Shown: positions 37,759-49,893 of the stretch, one piece after another
Layout: each line of letters opens with the position of its first letter
Numbering within the stretch: position 1 is the stretch's first letter
Origin: Pseudomonadota bacterium
GTDB taxonomy: Bacteria > Pseudomonadota > Gammaproteobacteria > Acidiferrobacterales > Acidiferrobacteraceae
DNA: 64,000 bases
Assembly (NCBI GenBank): GCA_021777535.1
Contig: JAJYDN010000002.1
Span: 1-64,000 of the forward strand
Reading direction: 5' to 3'
The notes under the pieces: model-generated
Database searches by the model: none
What the model saw: only the letters and a program-made list of their open reading frames with translations
What the model was told of the DNA's origin: nothing
Translations under genes and position numbers: made by a program

Positions 37759-39168
37759 ATGTTGTGGCTTGCCGTGGTGGTTCCTGACCTGCCGCTCCTG
37801 GCGTTTCCCGATCGCCCTTCCCCTTTCGCCGTAACGGACGGCCGCCGGCTGGTGGCCTGTGATGACAAGGCAGGCGCATGCGGCCTGCATCCGGGCATGC
37901 CGGCAACCGAATCGGGGGTCTTGTGTCCGGATCTGTGTCTGCGTGACCGGGATGAGGTGGCGGAAGGGCGGGTGTTGTCGCGTCTGGCATCCATCCTCTA
38001 CCGGGCCAGTCCGCGTGTCGGTGTGCGGCCACATGGCGCAGTGGCCCAGTTCACCGATCAGGTCACGCCGTTTCGGGATATCCGGCGCGTGATGGACGAT
38101 CTGCGCGGGAGGCTGCGGGAAGCGGGCATCGGGGGGACGATGGCGTGCGCCCCGACTGCGGAGGCGGCCTTGCTGTGTGCGGTAGCCGAGCCGGGATGCA
38201 TCCTGACCGGCCGCGACAAGTGGCGGGAATTTGTGGCAGGGCTGCCGGTGTCATGCCTGCCGTTTCCCGGGAGTGCCGCCCAACTGGACGAGTTGCGCAT
38301 CCGGACACTTGGCGAATGCATGGCCTTGCCGCGGGCGGGGCGCATGCGCCGCTTCGGTGCCGGGATGGAGGCGTTCTTCGGCCGCCTGGTGGGGGAGCGG
38401 CCCGAGGTGTTTGTGTCCTGGCAGCCGCCGATCGTGTTTTCCCGTCGTGTGCGCCTGTCTTACGCGCTGGACAACGAAGAGGCCTTGCTGTTTGCCCTGC
38501 GGAGGCCATTGGCGCATCTCACGGACACATTGCGTCGCCACGATGCCATGACGGACCGGCTGACGCTGGCCCTGACGGGAGATGGGCAGACACAGACGCA
38601 GGTGTTTTGTCTCACGGCCCCTGTGCGCCGGGGCGAAGTGTTTCTGCCGCTCGTGCGTGAGCGGTTCCGCGATCGGACTCTGCCCTTTGCGGTGAGCGAT
38701 GTCCATGTCCGCTGTGACTGCGCGCAGGCGCGTGAAGGCACTCTTGCGCTGTGGGCGGAAGGTGGCGCCAGGGCAGAGGAGTGGGGTGTGCTGGTCGATC
38801 GTCTGCAGGCGCGGCTCGGATCATCGTCGGTCTGCGCATTGCGCTGGCATGCGGATCATCGTCCAGAGCGGGCCACGCGGGAATTGCCATGGGCATCTCC
38901 GGGACATGTGTCATTTGGCGGTATGGCGGAAGCGAATCATCCCCTGTGGCTCGTCGATCCGCCGGAGGCGCTGGTGGTGGCGCATGGAGGGCCCCGGTGG
39001 CAGGGGAGGCCGCTCGCCTGTCTGGAAGGGCCTGAACGAATCGAGAGCGGATGGTGGGATGAGGCCGTTGTGCGCGAGTACTTTGTGGCGCATGCCGGCC
39101 AGGGGCAACGTTTGTGGATCTTCAGGACCCCCGGAAACGAGTGGTTCCTGCAGGGGTATTTCGCCTAG
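37759..39168 (+). CDS. imuB: ImuB, inactive Y-family polymerase homologue
   Basis: A 469-residue protein of the ImuB (DinB-like) family that links DnaE2 to the sliding clamp. The start at 37759 (MLWLAVVVPDLPLLAF) is the family N-terminus. The Y-family fold is recognisable (TDGRRLVACDDKAGACGLHPGM), but the acidic catalytic residues of active polymerases are missing, as is usual in ImuB. A C-terminal extension after about 330 is the part that binds partners. It begins 38 bp after imuA. A longer in-frame reading inside imuA is rejected. Confidence 0.9.
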   Translation: MLWLAVVVPDLPLLAFPDRPSPFAVTDGRRLVACDDKAGACGLHPGMPATESGVLCPDLCLRDRDEVAEGRVLSRLASILYRASPRVGVRPHGAVAQFTDQVTPFRDIRRVMDDLRGRLREAGIGGTMACAPTAEAALLCAVAEPGCILTGRDKWREFVAGLPVSCLPFPGSAAQLDELRIRTLGECMALPRAGRMRRFGAGMEAFFGRLVGERPEVFVSWQPPIVFSRRVRLSYALDNEEALLFALRRPLAHLTDTLRRHDAMTDRLTLALTGDGQTQTQVFCLTAPVRRGEVFLPLVRERFRDRTLPFAVSDVHVRCDCAQAREGTLALWAEGGARAEEWGVLVDRLQARLGSSSVCALRWHADHRPERATRELPWASPGHVSFGGMAEANHPLWLVDPPEALVVAHGGPRWQGRPLACLEGPERIESGWWDEAVVREYFVAHAGQGQRLWIFRTPGNEWFLQGYFA

Positions 39169-39229
39169 CGGCTGCCGGAAGCGGGGATAGCGGGCCGTGC
39201 GCTGGTCCGGGCAGATCGGGTATGTCGTC

Positions 39230-42200
39230 ATGAGTGATATACGCTACGCAGAGTTGCATTGCCTCAGTCATTTCAGTTTTCAGCGGGGCGCCTCTTCCCC
39301 TGTGGAACTGGTGCGACAGGCGGCGGCGCTTGGCTACCATGCGCTGGCGTTGACCGATGAATGTTCTTTTGCCGGCCTCGTGGCGGCGCACCGGGCCGCC
39401 ACGGAGGCCGGCATGAAGATTCTGGCCGGCGTGGAAGTGACGCTGGTGGAAGGACCAAAATGTGTCCTGCTTGCCCGTCATGTCCGCGGATACGCGGAGC
39501 TCACGGCCCTCGTCACCAGGGGCCGGCGGGCCGCCAAGGGCAGATATCACCTGGAGATCAGCGATGTTTTGGGCATCGGCGACTGTCTTTTGCTCTGGTG
39601 TGCCAGCGATTCCACGGCAGCCGCCGTACGGCCGCTTGCGGCCGCGTTCGGGACGCGTTTCTGGATTCTCGGAGAACTGCATCGGACGGCGGCCGACGGG
39701 GGGCGGATAGAGCGCCTGCAGGCATGGGCCGAAGAGTTCGGGCGGCCGGTCGTAGCCGCAGGCGATGTCCACATGCATGTCCGCGGTCGCCGCGCACTGC
39801 AGGACGTGATGACTGCGATCCGCTTGAAGATGCCTGTGCAGGAGGCGGGTTACGCCCTTTTTCAGAACGGAGAGCGCCACCTGCGTCCGCTGGCAAGCCT
39901 GAAGGCGCTCTATCCGTCCTCATGGCTCGCGGAGACCGTGGCCGTAGCCGATCTGTGTTCCTTTCGTCTCGACCAATTGCGTTATGACTATCCGCAGGCC
40001 ACGCCTACGGCGGCAGGGTCGGTCAGAAGGCTTGCGCGGCTTGCCATGCGCGGCCTGCACGGCCGCTACCCGGACGGAATCCCCGCCGATGTGCGTGCGC
40101 TCGCCGCCCATGAGCTGCGGCTCATCGCCGAGCTTGCGTACGCGGATTATTTCCTGACGGTGCACGATCTCGTCGCGTTTGCGCGTTCGCGCGGCATTCT
40201 GTGCCAGGGCCGCGGCTCGGCGGCCAATTCCGTCGTGTGCTACGCGCTTGGCATCACCTCTGTCGACCCTTCGAGAATGGAAGTCCTGTTCGAGCGGTTC
40301 GTGTCGCGCGAGCGCGACGAGCCGCCGGATATCGACATAGATTTCGAGCATGAGCGCCGGGAAGAGGTCATTCAGTATCTCTACGACCGCTACGGAAGGA
40401 CGCATGCGGCCATGACCGGCAGCGCCATCACCTACCGGGCGCGCAGCGCCGTGCGTGATGTGGCGCGCGCCCTCGGATGGGAGCCGGCCCTGGTCGACCG
40501 TCTGGCTGGCCTTTTGAGCTGGTGGGACGGAACGGATGTCCTGGAGAAGCGGTTTGCCGACCATCGGTACGATCCCGGCAGTCCCATGTTCCGGCAGCTG
40601 ATCGCACTGGTCCGGCAGATAGCCGGACAGCCCCGGCACTGGTCGCAGCATACGGGCGGCATGGTGCTGTCGCGTGAACCGTTGAGCGGGCTCGTTCCGG
40701 TGGAGCAGGCGGCGATGCCGGGGCGCACGGTCTTGCAGTGGACCAAGGACGACCTCGACACCATGCGCATCCTGAAGGTCGACTGCCTGGGTCTTGGCAT
40801 ACTGACTGTGTTGCGCAAGGCCCTTGCGATGCTGAAGGAGCACGGACTCGGGCCCGGTGATCTGGCAGACATACCGGCAGAGGATCCGGCAGTGTTCCGC
40901 ATGATCGCGGCAGCCGACACCATAGGCGTGTTTCAGATCGAGTCGCGTGCGCAGATGGCGCTCTTGCCGCGCCTGAAGCCGCGTTCTTTCTACGACCTCG
41001 TCATTCAGGTGGCGATCGTGCGTCCAGGCCCTATCCAGGGACACATGGTGCATCCCTATCTGCGCAGGCGCGCGGGTCTCGAGGTGGTGACTTACCCGAG
41101 TTCCGCCATCGAAAAGGTCCTCGGGCGGACGCTCGGCGTGCCCTTGTTCCAGGAGCAGGTCATCAAGCTGGCGGTGGTGGCGGCCGGGTTCTCGCCGGGC
41201 GAGGCCGACAGCCTGCGGCGGTCGATGGCGGCCTGGCATCATGAGGGCGACCTGGCGGCGTTCCGGGAGCGGTTGCGCGAGGGCATGCGCAGACAGGGGT
41301 ACACGCTCTCTTATGCCGATGAAATCTACGGGCAGATCAAGGGATTCGGCGCCTATGGTTTTCCGGAATCGCATGCGGCGAGCTTTGCGCTACTGGCCTA
41401 TGCCAGTGCCTGGCTCAAATGCTATGTGCCTGATGTGTATCTGTGCGCGATGCTGAATAGCCAGCCGCTCGGTTTTTATGCGCCGGCCCAGCTGATAGCG
41501 GACGCCCGGCGGCATGGCGTGCGGGTTCTGCCGCCTGATATCCGGCACAGCGGTGCGGAGACGCAGCTCGTCGTGAACGGCAAGAGGAGGGCTGTGCGGC
41601 TGGGGCTCGACCGTGTGCGGAATCTGTCGCAGACAGGCTGCGTGGCCATCGGGCGCATCGCCTGCCGGGAAACCCGGACGGCAGATGAAATCGTGCAGGC
41701 GGCAGCCTTGTCCTGCGCCGATGCGGTGGCGCTCGCGCGCGCGGGCGCGTTGTACGCGGAGGCCTCGCGCAGCCAGGCCCTGTGGAAGGGCCTTGGTGTC
41801 ATGCCCGCGCTGCCCCTGTTTGCGGAGCCGGAGGAACCGGATGTGCGCTGGCCTTCCTGGACGCAGGCGGAAAAAGTGGGGGCGGATTACCGGTCCCTGG
41901 GGTTTTCCTTGCAGGGGCATCCCATGGCATTCCTGCGCCAGCGGGCTCCGCAGACGATACCCATAGCCGCCCTGGGCGGCCGCCGCTCCGGAGCGCAGGT
42001 GGTGATCGGGGGTCTGGTCATAAGCCGTCAGCGCCCGCAATCCGCGGCCGGGCTCATTTTCATGCTGATAGAAGACGATACCGGGACCGCGAATCTCATC
42101 ATCAAGCCGGAGATCGGTGAGCGCCACAGGGCGTTGGTCCTCGGGGCCGCGGCGTTGGTGGTGCGTGGACGGCTGGAGCGCGGCAAAGAAGGCGTCCAGC

Positions 42201-42241
42201 ACGTCCTCGTAGGCGCTCTCGAGGCCTTGTCGGCCGGCTAG
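39230..42241 (+). CDS. dnaE2: Error-prone DNA polymerase DnaE2
   Basis: A 1003-residue C-family polymerase alpha subunit used in SOS mutagenesis. It has the N-terminal PHP domain (ELHCLSHFSFQRGASSP), the palm with the catalytic acids in PDIDIDFEHERR and LKVDCLGLG, and a C-terminal OB fold (QVVIGGLVISRQRP). The chain is shorter than replicative DnaE (about 1160), as expected for DnaE2, which lacks the far C-terminal tau-binding region. The ATG at 39230 gives the family N-terminus. The last gene of the lexA cassette. Confidence 0.95.
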   Translation: MSDIRYAELHCLSHFSFQRGASSPVELVRQAAALGYHALALTDECSFAGLVAAHRAATEAGMKILAGVEVTLVEGPKCVLLARHVRGYAELTALVTRGRRAAKGRYHLEISDVLGIGDCLLLWCASDSTAAAVRPLAAAFGTRFWILGELHRTAADGGRIERLQAWAEEFGRPVVAAGDVHMHVRGRRALQDVMTAIRLKMPVQEAGYALFQNGERHLRPLASLKALYPSSWLAETVAVADLCSFRLDQLRYDYPQATPTAAGSVRRLARLAMRGLHGRYPDGIPADVRALAAHELRLIAELAYADYFLTVHDLVAFARSRGILCQGRGSAANSVVCYALGITSVDPSRMEVLFERFVSRERDEPPDIDIDFEHERREEVIQYLYDRYGRTHAAMTGSAITYRARSAVRDVARALGWEPALVDRLAGLLSWWDGTDVLEKRFADHRYDPGSPMFRQLIALVRQIAGQPRHWSQHTGGMVLSREPLSGLVPVEQAAMPGRTVLQWTKDDLDTMRILKVDCLGLGILTVLRKALAMLKEHGLGPGDLADIPAEDPAVFRMIAAADTIGVFQIESRAQMALLPRLKPRSFYDLVIQVAIVRPGPIQGHMVHPYLRRRAGLEVVTYPSSAIEKVLGRTLGVPLFQEQVIKLAVVAAGFSPGEADSLRRSMAAWHHEGDLAAFRERLREGMRRQGYTLSYADEIYGQIKGFGAYGFPESHAASFALLAYASAWLKCYVPDVYLCAMLNSQPLGFYAPAQLIADARRHGVRVLPPDIRHSGAETQLVVNGKRRAVRLGLDRVRNLSQTGCVAIGRIACRETRTADEIVQAAALSCADAVALARAGALYAEASRSQALWKGLGVMPALPLFAEPEEPDVRWPSWTQAEKVGADYRSLGFSLQGHPMAFLRQRAPQTIPIAALGGRRSGAQVVIGGLVISRQRPQSAAGLIFMLIEDDTGTANLIIKPEIGERHRALVLGAAALVVRGRLERGKEGVQHVLVGALEALSAG

Positions 42242-42347
42242 GGCCTTGGGGTCGCCGGGATTCCCGGTCTGGGCCGCCGCCGGGATCTTTGCCCCGCCCC
42301 GGGGTTGTCCTGTCCGCCGCATGTACAGGGCAGCGGGCATCCCGAGC

Positions 42348-43145
42348 CTACAAAAGCCCCAGTTCCACGGCCTTCTTGATGCAGGCGCGCCGGCTCTTGG
42401 TTCCCATTTTGTTGCGTACCGCATCGAGATGCTCCTCGACCGTCTTGATCGAGATGTCGAGCTCTCTGGCAATCTCCTTGTAGCTCGCGCCCTGCGCAAA
42501 AAGACTGAGGACCTGGCGCTGGCGGGGAGTGACCGCGAAACGCGGATGGCGTATGGAGCTGCCCATGAGCCGTCCCAGTTCGCGGCTGATCGATCGCGCG
42601 AGCGCGGCCTTTTCGAGAAGCGGACCTTCGGCGGCCGAGATGTCGACACAGCCGACCATCTGGCCGTCGTGATCGAAGACCGGCGCCGCTGCGCACGACC
42701 AGTCGCGAAACAGGCGGCACAAGTGCTGCTGTCCGTTCAGGGCCACGGGCATCCGCAGGTTCAAGGCCATGGCTACCGCATTGGTGCCGGCGCTTTTTTC
42801 GGCAAGCGATGCGCCCGGCGACAGCCCGTGGTTGCTCGCCTTCGCGAGTATCGTGGGGTCGGCCCACAGCTCGAGAATGCGTCCATCCGCGTCCGTCAGC
42901 AGCAACAGGTCGTGACCGGCCAGATCGCGCAGCGATTCGCCGATGACGAGGCGCCCGTAACTCAGCAACCGCGTGTGCGCCTGCAGCAGATTTTTGAGTT
43001 CCCCTGGACCGAGATCATCGTTCAGGCTTGCGAGTTCTTCGGAAACGGCGAACGTTCGGCAGCGGGCGTAAGATTCTGCAAGCAGATCCGGCGTGACGAT
43101 TCCTACGGCCTCGGCGGCGCGCAGGCCATCTACCCTTTCCCACAT
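42348..43145 (-). CDS. GAF domain-LuxR type transcriptional regulator
   Basis: A 265-residue regulator. The N-terminal two thirds resembles the GAF sensor of AcoR-type activators (LLLLTDADGRILELWADP, GTNAVAMALNLRMPVALNGQQHLCRLFRDWSCAAAPVFD), and the C-terminus is a LuxR helix-turn-helix (about 203-262; TPRQRQVLSLFAQGASYKEIARELDISIKTVEEHL in sections). AcoR proteins carry a sigma54 activator domain; here it is replaced by LuxR. The start at 43145 is behind GGGAGGGGAT. No obvious target gene is adjacent; the ligand may be a small hydrophobic or heme-like molecule (inference). Confidence 0.8.
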   Translation of the reverse strand: MWERVDGLRAAEAVGIVTPDLLAESYARCRTFAVSEELASLNDDLGPGELKNLLQAHTRLLSYGRLVIGESLRDLAGHDLLLLTDADGRILELWADPTILAKASNHGLSPGASLAEKSAGTNAVAMALNLRMPVALNGQQHLCRLFRDWSCAAAPVFDHDGQMVGCVDISAAEGPLLEKAALARSISRELGRLMGSSIRHPRFAVTPRQRQVLSLFAQGASYKEIARELDISIKTVEEHLDAVRNKMGTKSRRACIKKAVELGLL

Positions 43146-43611
43146 ATCCCCTCCCGGCTCTCTGGCAGAGCAGACTGGATTGGCCAAGAGGGGGAACCAT
43201 CGGCCTGCGTCCACGCAAGCGATGACACGGGTGCCAGAACGACCCTGTAAGTGATGCCCCTTCCTGGGACTGGCCTCAGCGGCCGCGCGCCTACTATTGA
43301 CGCTGCGCCCAAGGCGGTCAACTGGGGAAAATGGAGGGTATGGCCGAGCGGGATGCCGCGAAGGCTGCCGGGAGAGGCGGGCGCAAGGCGGCGGGGCGCG
43401 GTGATGGCCCGATGGTTCAGGATGGCAGCCGCCGCGCCATCACCTATAATGGATTTGTTGAAAAACGCCTGTGTGCGGACGCCACCGAAGGCAGCTGCCC
43501 TGGTGCACGGGACGTAAGGAACGAGGATCGTCATGTCTGTTTTCTTGTCGCCGCTCCCCTCATCCGGCAGCCGCGGTCGCGCGTGCCTTCCGGGCGCTGC
43601 AGGGCTTCCCG
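43146..43611. other. Gene-free region between divergent genes
   Basis: No convincing gene is seen in 466 bp between the LuxR-type regulator and the uracil-DNA glycosylase. An inverted repeat TTGAC-N15-GTCAA (43297-43321) could be an operator, and CTATAAT at 43443-43449 is a good -10 box without a matching -35. The open plus-strand reading at 43331-43648 has no recognisable protein character. Confidence 0.4.
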
Positions 43612-44241
43612 ATGCTTGACGCGCGTGCCCGCCGGGCCCTTGCGATGATGGAGATTCCGGTCTGGCAGGGCCGTGCCCGTCCCCCCGCGGCCGATGTCTG
43701 GACGGAACTTGCCGCGCAGGTAAAGGAATGCCGCTTGTGCGCGCTGCATGAAACGCGCAGCCAGACGGTATTCGGTACCGGTGCGAAGGATGCGCGCTGG
43801 TTTTTCGTGGGCGAGGCGCCGGGGGCCGATGAAGACCGGTTGGGCGAGCCCTTTGTCGGACGCGCGGGGCAACTTCTCAATGCCATGCTGAGGGCGCTGT
43901 CATTGGTGCGTGAGGATGTCTACATCGCCAATGTGTTGAAGTGCCGGCCGCCGCGCAATCGCGATCCTGAGCCGGCGGAGGTGCAACAATGCCTGCCTTA
44001 TCTGCAAAAGCAGATCGCGCTGGTCGGGCCCGCCGTGCTGGTGGCGCTCGGACGCATCGCCGCGCAGAGTCTCCTTGCGACGAGCGCTCCGCTCGGCAGC
44101 CTGCGCGAAAAGGTGCACCACTACGCGGGTGTGCCGCTGATCGTCACCTACCATCCTGCGTATTTGCTCCGGTCGCCGGCCGACAAGCAGCACGCCTGGG
44201 CAGACCTCAAGCGGGCGCAAGCCCTGGTGAATCATGAGTAG
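43612..44241 (+). CDS. Uracil-DNA glycosylase, family 4 (iron-sulfur)
   Basis: A 209-residue family 4 uracil-DNA glycosylase that removes uracil from DNA. Four cysteines for a 4Fe-4S cluster are at 40, 43, 111 and 127 (ECRLC; KCRPP; QQCLPY). The catalytic loop is GEAPGADEDRLGEPFVGRAG and the end loop is TYHPAYLL. The ATG at 43612 is chosen because family N-termini begin near the IPVW segment; the ribosome-binding site is weak. The stop overlaps rimI by 8 bp. Family 4 enzymes often stand in for Ung in acid- or heat-tolerant bacteria. Confidence 0.9.
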   Translation: MLDARARRALAMMEIPVWQGRARPPAADVWTELAAQVKECRLCALHETRSQTVFGTGAKDARWFFVGEAPGADEDRLGEPFVGRAGQLLNAMLRALSLVREDVYIANVLKCRPPRNRDPEPAEVQQCLPYLQKQIALVGPAVLVALGRIAAQSLLATSAPLGSLREKVHHYAGVPLIVTYHPAYLLRSPADKQHAWADLKRAQALVNHE

Positions 44242-44725
44242 CTGGCGCGACCTGCGACCCGCGATTCCGGATGTGCCGGAGCGATTCGCGCTGCGGCCGA
44301 TGTGTCTGTCCGATCTTGCAAATGTGATGCGCGTCGAGTGGGCGGCCTACGAATTCCCGTGGACGGAAGCGATATTCCGCGACTGCCTGCGGGTCGGTTA
44401 TCCCGCCAAGGTGATCGAAACCGAAGGCACCCTCGTCGGCCACGGCATCATGTCCGCGGCGGCGGGGGAATGCCATATCCTGAACATCTGTGTGCACCCC
44501 GACTATCAGCGCCGTGGCCTCGGCCGCCAGATGCTGGCGCATCTGCTTGATCTCGCGCGCGGCCGCGGCGCGCAATCGGCAATCCTCGAGGTGCGTCGCT
44601 CCAACCTCGCGGCCTTCTCGCTCTACGACAAGCTCGGCTTCAATCAGATCGGCGTGCGCAAGGATTACTATCCAGGGCATGGGGGTCGCCGGGAAGATGC
44701 GCTGGTGTTGGCCCGCGAACTCTGA
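44234..44725 (+). CDS. rimI: Ribosomal-protein-alanine N-acetyltransferase
   Basis: A 163-residue GNAT acetyltransferase, RimI type, which acetylates the N-terminal alanine of ribosomal protein S18. The acetyl-CoA motif is HPDYQRRGLGRQML, the catalytic region EVRRSNLAAFSLYDKLGF, and the end has RKDYYPGHGGRREDALVL. It overlaps the uracil-DNA glycosylase gene by 8 bp, a known pairing in gammaproteobacteria near tsaB or dnaE genes. Confidence 0.92.
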   Translation: MSSWRDLRPAIPDVPERFALRPMCLSDLANVMRVEWAAYEFPWTEAIFRDCLRVGYPAKVIETEGTLVGHGIMSAAAGECHILNICVHPDYQRRGLGRQMLAHLLDLARGRGAQSAILEVRRSNLAAFSLYDKLGFNQIGVRKDYYPGHGGRREDALVLAREL

Positions 44726-44751
44726 CCCGGGACACGAGGCCCGCGCCGTTC

Positions 44752-47522
<2,771 letters not shown>

Positions 47523-47526
<4 letters not shown>

Positions 47527-47918
47527 GGTCGGGGGTCGATGTCGTTTTGCAGTGTTTCCGTAAGGGCGCGCTCAAGGGCGGCGATGATAGCAGGCGGGAG
47601 CGGGGGGCGCCCACTTTCCTGCCAGCTGCGCACCAGGCGGCGCAAGGTTTCCTCGGCGCGCAGCTGGGCCTGCAGGGCGCGGCTCTGCGATTCGGCAAAG
47701 GCGTCGACCTGCCGCTGCCCCTCGGGGCGGGCGACGACGGCGCTCAAGGTGGGGATCGGTGCGCCCACCGTGTGGGCCCGCGTATCGGTGGGCTTGGGCA
47801 CGGCGACTGCGGTGGTGAGGACGGGTATGCCGTCGTTGCCCGCGGGTCCGGCTGCAAGATCGGCCGCGAGCTGCCGGAGTGTCGTGAGGATCTCGCCGAG
47901 TGCGTCGGATTTGTTCAT
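47523..47918 (-). CDS. Small protein between holC and valS, unknown
   Basis: A 131-residue protein, not recognised. It begins with a helix ([17 protein letters not shown]), has a Pro/Val-rich low-complexity middle (35-75) and ends with a long helix ([22 protein letters not shown]). It overlaps holC and valS by 4 bp on each side, so it is part of one coupled run. It may bind a membrane or partner through its terminal helix; no catalytic signature. Confidence 0.55.
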
Positions 47919-48316
47919 GGAAGGTTATGGACCGTGGGTGCCAATCCTTTTTCCCGATAGTAGCGAAAGCGCGGCCGTGACGCCGCCTTTTCCGTTTCGG
48001 AGGCGCCCACGATCTCGATGATGCGGGAAAACCCCTCCACATGTGGCGGCAGCTCCGGCGACAACGTGATGAGGACGTCGCCGTTCTCCGCTGCGGCCGC
48101 AGCCAGTGTGACGGGCTCATCCTCGCCGGCGCGTCCGTGCGGCACAAAGGAGCCGGCGGCAAAGGTCCACAGCAAAGTATCCAGGGCGGCCAGCGCATCG
48201 GCGGGCGCCACGACCAGCACCTTGTGGCCCCGCTGGTAGGCGATCTCGGCCAGGCGGCAGGCAATGAGCTCCCGCCGGCTGCCTTCTCCCCCTACATAGA
48301 AATCCACTTTGGTCAT
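47915..48316 (-). CDS. holC: DNA polymerase III chi subunit
   Basis: A 133-residue subunit of the clamp-loader complex that contacts SSB. It has the family start (MTKVDFYVGG), a core like LIACRLAEIAYQRGHKVLVVAPA, and LLWTFAAGSFVPHG. Length is slightly below the E. coli protein (147). ATGA overlaps with pepA and with the next gene. A longer reading upstream would run inside pepA and is rejected. Confidence 0.9.
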   Translation of the reverse strand: MTKVDFYVGGEGSRRELIACRLAEIAYQRGHKVLVVAPADALAALDTLLWTFAAGSFVPHGRAGEDEPVTLAAAAAENGDVLITLSPELPPHVEGFSRIIEIVGASETEKAASRPRFRYYREKGLAPTVHNLP

Positions 48317-49797
48317 GCGGTGCGGGCGCGCCCCCGCAGGAATTCGACGATCAGCGGAATGGGCCGTCCGGTCGAGCCCTTCTCCTTGCCAGTCTTGTAG
48401 GCTACGCCGGCGATGTCGAGATGCGCCCAGGGGTAGGCCTTTGTAAACCGCGACAGGAAGCAGGCCGCCGTAATGGTGCCGGCTTCGCGTCCGCCCACAT
48501 TCGCCATGTCGGCAAAGTTGGAGTCCAGCTGCTTTTGGTAATCCTCCCACAGAGGCAGGGGCCATGCGCGATCCGCCGCGGTGTCGCCGGCCTTCTGCAA
48601 TTCGCCCGCCAGTGCGTCGTTGTTGCTCAAGAGGCCGGCGGCATGGCCGCCCAGCGCGATGACACAGGCGCCGGTGAGGGTCGCCAGATCGACCACCGCG
48701 GCCGGCTTGTACCGTTCGGCGTAAGTAAGGGCGTCGCAGAGGATGAGCCGCCCCTCCGCGTCGGTGTTCAGGATCTCGATGGTCTGGCCGGACAGGCTCG
48801 TCACCACGTCGCCTGGCTTGATGGCACTGCCGCCGGGCAGATTTTCGGTGGCGGGCATCAGCGCGACCACGTTCAGGGGAAGCTTCATTTCCGCGACCGC
48901 CTGCATGGTGGCGAGCACCGCGGCGGCCCCCGACATGTCGAACTTCATTTCGTCCATATTGGCGGCTGGTTTGATCGAGATGCCGCCCGAGTCGAAGGTG
49001 ACTCCCTTGCCGACGAGCGCGATGGGGGCCGTGCCCGGGCGGCCCTGGTATTCGAGAACGATGAGCCTGGGCGGTTCATGGGTGCCACGGGCCACGGCCA
49101 GCAGGGCACCCATGCCGAGCGCCTCCATGTCGGCCTTTTCGAGCACCTTCACGGTCATCCCGTGGCGTTCCGCGAGCGCACGCGCTTCCTCGGCGAGATA
49201 GGAGGGCGTGCACAGATTGCCCGGCAGATTGGCGAGATTCTTGGCGAGCGTCATGGCGTTGGCGGCGGCCTGGCCCACCACCAGGGCTTGCGCGGCGGCA
49301 TCGGCGGCGATGTCACGCAGGCCCAGCCGGCAGCTTTGCACCTGCGCCGCCCGGGTGTTGCGGGTCTTCAGGCGATCGAAGCGGTAGAGCGCTTCGTGCG
49401 TGGCCATCACGGCGTGCTCGAGACACCAGGCCGCATCGCGGCCTGTCACGGGGACTTCGGCGAGGTAGCTTGCGTACGACTGGACATGGAGGTCCGATGC
49501 CGCCTGCGCGCCCCGCGCGACCAGTTCATGAAACTCCGTGGCCTTGAGTTCGTCCGCGGCGCCCGCCCCCACCAGCACGATCCGCACGGCAGGCCGCCCG
49601 GCGGGTTGCATGAGCACGAGAGTCTGGCCGAGTTTGCCTTCGATATCGCCCCGTTGCACAATGGCGGCGATTTCACCGTTCAGGGCCTTGTCGAGGGCCG
49701 TTGCCGCGCCCGACAGCCGGCGGTTTTCATGGATGGCGACGACGAGGCATTCGGTCGCCAGCGTCTCGGGGGCTTCTTGCGTGAATGTGCATTCCAT
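48313..49797 (-). CDS. pepA: Leucyl aminopeptidase
   Basis: A 494-residue M17 aminopeptidase with two metal ions. The active site holds VGKGVTFDSGGISIKP, and the family signature NTDAEGRLIL. The N-terminal domain (1-170) has lower conservation. It removes N-terminal residues from peptides, and in E. coli it also binds DNA (XerA). The ATG is at 49797. It is divergent from lptF, as in E. coli and Pseudomonas. Confidence 0.96.
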   Translation of the reverse strand: MECTFTQEAPETLATECLVVAIHENRRLSGAATALDKALNGEIAAIVQRGDIEGKLGQTLVLMQPAGRPAVRIVLVGAGAADELKATEFHELVARGAQAASDLHVQSYASYLAEVPVTGRDAAWCLEHAVMATHEALYRFDRLKTRNTRAAQVQSCRLGLRDIAADAAAQALVVGQAAANAMTLAKNLANLPGNLCTPSYLAEEARALAERHGMTVKVLEKADMEALGMGALLAVARGTHEPPRLIVLEYQGRPGTAPIALVGKGVTFDSGGISIKPAANMDEMKFDMSGAAAVLATMQAVAEMKLPLNVVALMPATENLPGGSAIKPGDVVTSLSGQTIEILNTDAEGRLILCDALTYAERYKPAAVVDLATLTGACVIALGGHAAGLLSNNDALAGELQKAGDTAADRAWPLPLWEDYQKQLDSNFADMANVGGREAGTITAACFLSRFTKAYPWAHLDIAGVAYKTGKEKGSTGRPIPLIVEFLRGRARTA

Positions 49798-49835
49798 AGG
49801 TCAGGGGATCTCGCATGCCAGGTTTGACAGATGGG

Positions 49836-49853
49836 CGGTGCGCGCGCGCACCG
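49836..49853. repeat. Perfect GC palindrome between pepA and lptF
   Basis: CGGTGCGCGCGCGCACCG is an 18-bp perfect palindrome in the 96-bp divergent gap. It may be an operator for a dimeric regulator of both genes or just a GC alternating tract, which could take the Z form. No known consensus matches. Confidence 0.35.
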
Positions 49854-49893
49854 AAAAGCCCATGATAAACCGCTTGCGCCGCCAGCAAAAGCC

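Noticed and set aside
43331-43648. 105-codon plus-strand open reading upstream of the uracil-DNA glycosylase
   Set aside because: Arg/Ala-rich, runs past the real glycosylase start in another frame, and has no recognisable features.
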